Positions 5,254 to 6,519 of a stretch of DNA of 6,519 bases are shown one piece after another. The translations under genes were made by a program, and so were the position numbers. The stretch is from Holophagaceae bacterium (GTDB taxonomy: Bacteria > Acidobacteriota > Holophagae > Holophagales > Holophagaceae), in NCBI GenBank assembly GCA_003538615.1, contig DPRT01000129.1, forward strand, positions 944 to 7,462, written 5' to 3'. The notes under the pieces are model-generated. The model was not told the origin of the DNA and did not search any database. It saw nothing but the letters and a program-made list of their open reading frames with translations. The stretch's first letter is position 1; every line of letters starts with the position of its first letter.

Positions 5254-6351
5254 CTACCCGTTCACCTTGACGAACTGCTCCATGAAGGCCACGAGGGTCT
5301 TCACGTTGTCCACGGTGACGGCGTTGTAGGTGCTGACGCGGATGCCGCCGATGTCGCGGTAGCCCTTGAGGCCCACCATGCCGGCCTTCTTGGCTTCCTT
5401 CACGAAGAGGTCGTCCAACTCGGGGGTGGGCAGGAAGAAGTCCACGTTCATGAGGCTGCGGTGGGCCTTCTCGGTGACGAAGCCCCGGTAGAAGCCCGCG
5501 TGCTTGTCGATGCAGCCGTAGAGCAGCTCGCCCTTCTGGCGGTTGGCGGCCTCGATGGCCTTGAGGCCGCCGATGCTCTTGTTGTAGGCCAGCACGTTGC
5601 GCAGGATGTAGATGCCAAACGTCGGCGGGGTGTTGTAGAGGCTGTTCTTCTCGGCGTGGAGCTTGAAGCGCAGGTAGCTGGGCAGGTCCTGGGCCTCGCA
5701 CATCTCGAGGACATCGTCGCGGACGATGGTGAGCGTGACGCCGCTGGGGCCCAGGTTCTTCTGGGCGCCGCCGTAGATGAGGCCGAAGGGGCTCACATCA
5801 AAGGGACGCCACATGAAGTCGCTGCTCATGTCGCAGATCAGGGGCACATCGGCCTTGGGGAACTCATGCCACTGGGTGCCCTCCACGGTGTTGTTCGACG
5901 TGAAGTGCAGGAAGGAGCTGTCGGCGCCCACCTTGATCTCGTCGGCGTGGGGCAGGCGGCTGAACTTCAGGTCCTTGGTGCTGGCGGCCACGCGGATGTT
6001 GTCGCCGCCCACGAGCTTGGCCTCCTTGGTGGCCTTCTCCGCCCAGTTGCCCGTGACGATGTAGTCGGCTTTGCGGCCGCCCCGCATCAGGTTCAGGGGG
6101 ATCATGCCGAAGCTGAGGTGGGCGCCGCCCTGGAGCAGCAGCACCTTGTAGTTGTCCGGCAGGCCCATCAGCTCCTTGGTGAGGGCGATGGCCTCCTCGT
6201 GCACCGCATCGTATTCCTTCGAGCGGTGGCTGATCTCCATGACGGACATGCCGGTGCCGGCGAAGTCCAGCAGCTCTTCCTTGGCCCGCTCGAGCGCGGG
6301 TAGGGGCAGGCCTGCCGGGCCCGCGTAGAAGTTGATCGCGCGATGGGTCAT
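5254..6351 (-). CDS. serC: Phosphoserine aminotransferase
   Basis: This full-length 365-residue class V PLP aminotransferase converts 3-phosphohydroxypyruvate and glutamate to phosphoserine and 2-oxoglutarate (EC 2.6.1.52), the second step of serine synthesis. It acts in the cytoplasm, as a homodimer in the family. The N-terminal INFYAGPAGLP (6-16) and the EISHRS segment (39-44; H42 and R43) are typical. Visible cofactor and substrate residues are W103 in TGNWAEKA, D174 in ICDMSSD, and the PLP-binding lysine K198 in YGGAQKNLGP. NNTVEGTQW (153-161) comes from the dimer partner site, and R338 in GGIRVSTYNA should bind the substrate carboxylate. The phosphate-loop region reads GGAHLSF (75-81), where many relatives have a Gln before the Phe. 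The start is clear: AGGAGGT lies 5-6 nt upstream and overlaps the stop codon of the upstream serA-like gene. In some bacteria the same enzyme also serves pyridoxal phosphate synthesis; nothing here shows that. Confidence 0.97.
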   Translation of the reverse strand: MTHRAINFYAGPAGLPLPALERAKEELLDFAGTGMSVMEISHRSKEYDAVHEEAIALTKELMGLPDNYKVLLLQGGAHLSFGMIPLNLMRGGRKADYIVTGNWAEKATKEAKLVGGDNIRVAASTKDLKFSRLPHADEIKVGADSSFLHFTSNNTVEGTQWHEFPKADVPLICDMSSDFMWRPFDVSPFGLIYGGAQKNLGPSGVTLTIVRDDVLEMCEAQDLPSYLRFKLHAEKNSLYNTPPTFGIYILRNVLAYNKSIGGLKAIEAANRQKGELLYGCIDKHAGFYRGFVTEKAHRSLMNVDFFLPTPELDDLFVKEAKKAGMVGLKGYRDIGGIRVSTYNAVTVDNVKTLVAFMEQFVKVNG

Positions 6352-6363
6352 GGGAACCTCCTA
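6352..6363 (-). promoter_or_regulatory. serC ribosome binding site overlapping the serA stop codon
   Basis: Read on the minus strand, the upstream gene ends in TAG (6363-6361) and continues GAGGTTCCC to the serC ATG. A full Shine-Dalgarno AGGAGG (6362-6357) therefore uses the last two bases of the stop codon, with a 5-nt spacer to ATG. Ribosomes ending the upstream gene stop directly on the serC initiation site, which points to translational coupling. Confidence 0.8.
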
Positions 6364-6519
6364 GGCTTTGAAATCCTGAAGAATCAACACCACCTCGTCG
6401 CCGATGCGGCCGAGGTTCTCCTTGGAGCTGGCGCCGATGTGGGGGGCCATGAAGACGTTGGGGGCGCTGAGCAGGGGGCAGTCCGCGGGGGGCGGATCGC
6501 TGGGCCACACGTCGGTGCC
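6361..6519 (-). CDS. serA: D-3-phosphoglycerate dehydrogenase, C-terminal 52 residues (partial)
   Basis: Only the last 53 codons, including TAG, are in the window; the gene continues past 6519. The reading gives GTDVWPSDPP, then APNVFMAPHIGASS, then ENLGRIGDEVVLILQDFKA and the stop. This is the typical end of the NAD-binding domain of D-isomer 2-hydroxyacid dehydrogenases, and the histidine in PHIGAS (residue 27 of the visible part) is the catalytic one. Placement directly before serC points to SerA, which oxidises 3-phosphoglycerate to 3-phosphohydroxypyruvate, the first step of serine synthesis. The protein ends only 25 residues after the catalytic His, so it has no C-terminal ACT or intervening domain and belongs to the short type. 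Another 2-hydroxyacid dehydrogenase, such as a glyoxylate or hydroxypyruvate reductase, cannot be ruled out from this fragment alone. Confidence 0.85.
   Translation of the reverse strand, partial: GTDVWPSDPPPADCPLLSAPNVFMAPHIGASSKENLGRIGDEVVLILQDFKA

Noticed and set aside
3461..5329. A 622-codon open frame on the plus strand opposite the 563-aa gene
   Set aside because: Composition is dominated by Gly, Val, Glu, Gln and His with low-complexity runs, and it extends into the antisense of serC. The minus-strand frame has the better codon and helix pattern.
5128..6303. A 391-codon open frame on the plus strand opposite serC
   Set aside because: SerC on the minus strand is unmistakable. The plus-strand product is a Val/Ala/His/Gly-rich mirror sequence.
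1..6519. tRNA, rRNA, CRISPR array, transposase or phage genes
   Set aside because: No clover-leaf sequence, spaced repeat array or mobile-element protein motif was seen on either strand.

Overview
This window is a GC-rich (roughly 70% by eye) piece of a bacterial chromosome with tightly packed genes and strong G/C preference at third codon positions. I see no phage, insertion-sequence, CRISPR or plasmid genes. The gene set and the intergenic repeat of the type cacggatgaa-cacggatgaa fit an Acidobacteriota of the Holophagae/Geothrix type. That placement is inference from general impression, and a myxobacterial or deltaproteobacterial relative cannot be excluded from this sequence.

Layout: two gene blocks converge. 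The plus-strand block (104-3312) holds a small zincin-type metallopeptidase with an HExxHxxGxxE site, then, 9 nt later, a membrane histidine kinase with an external CHASE sensor domain and an HDFNN-type kinase core. After a further 62 nt comes a lysophospholipid acyltransferase related to the PlsC/YihG group. The minus-strand block (6519 down to 3404) starts with the C-terminal end of a SerA-type D-3-phosphoglycerate dehydrogenase that runs off the window. Nine nt later comes a complete phosphoserine aminotransferase (serC), and then a 158-nt gap leads to a 563-codon gene I do not recognise. The two blocks meet in a 91-nt spacer full of nested repeats and hairpins.

How the genes work together: serA and serC encode the first two steps of serine synthesis from 3-phosphoglycerate. 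They look translationally coupled, because the serC Shine-Dalgarno sequence overlaps the serA stop codon. The visible SerA end stops about 25 residues after the catalytic histidine, so it has no C-terminal ACT serine-sensing domain. The kinase has no response regulator beside it, so its output is unknown; the acyltransferase downstream makes a link to the membrane conceivable but unproven.

No clearly new multi-gene system is visible. The parts most worth a second look are the unrecognised 563-aa protein, the repeat- and G-run-rich leader before it (5096-5253), the three-arm repeat in the convergent spacer (3314-3402), and the tandem/inverted repeat at the left edge (16-66).
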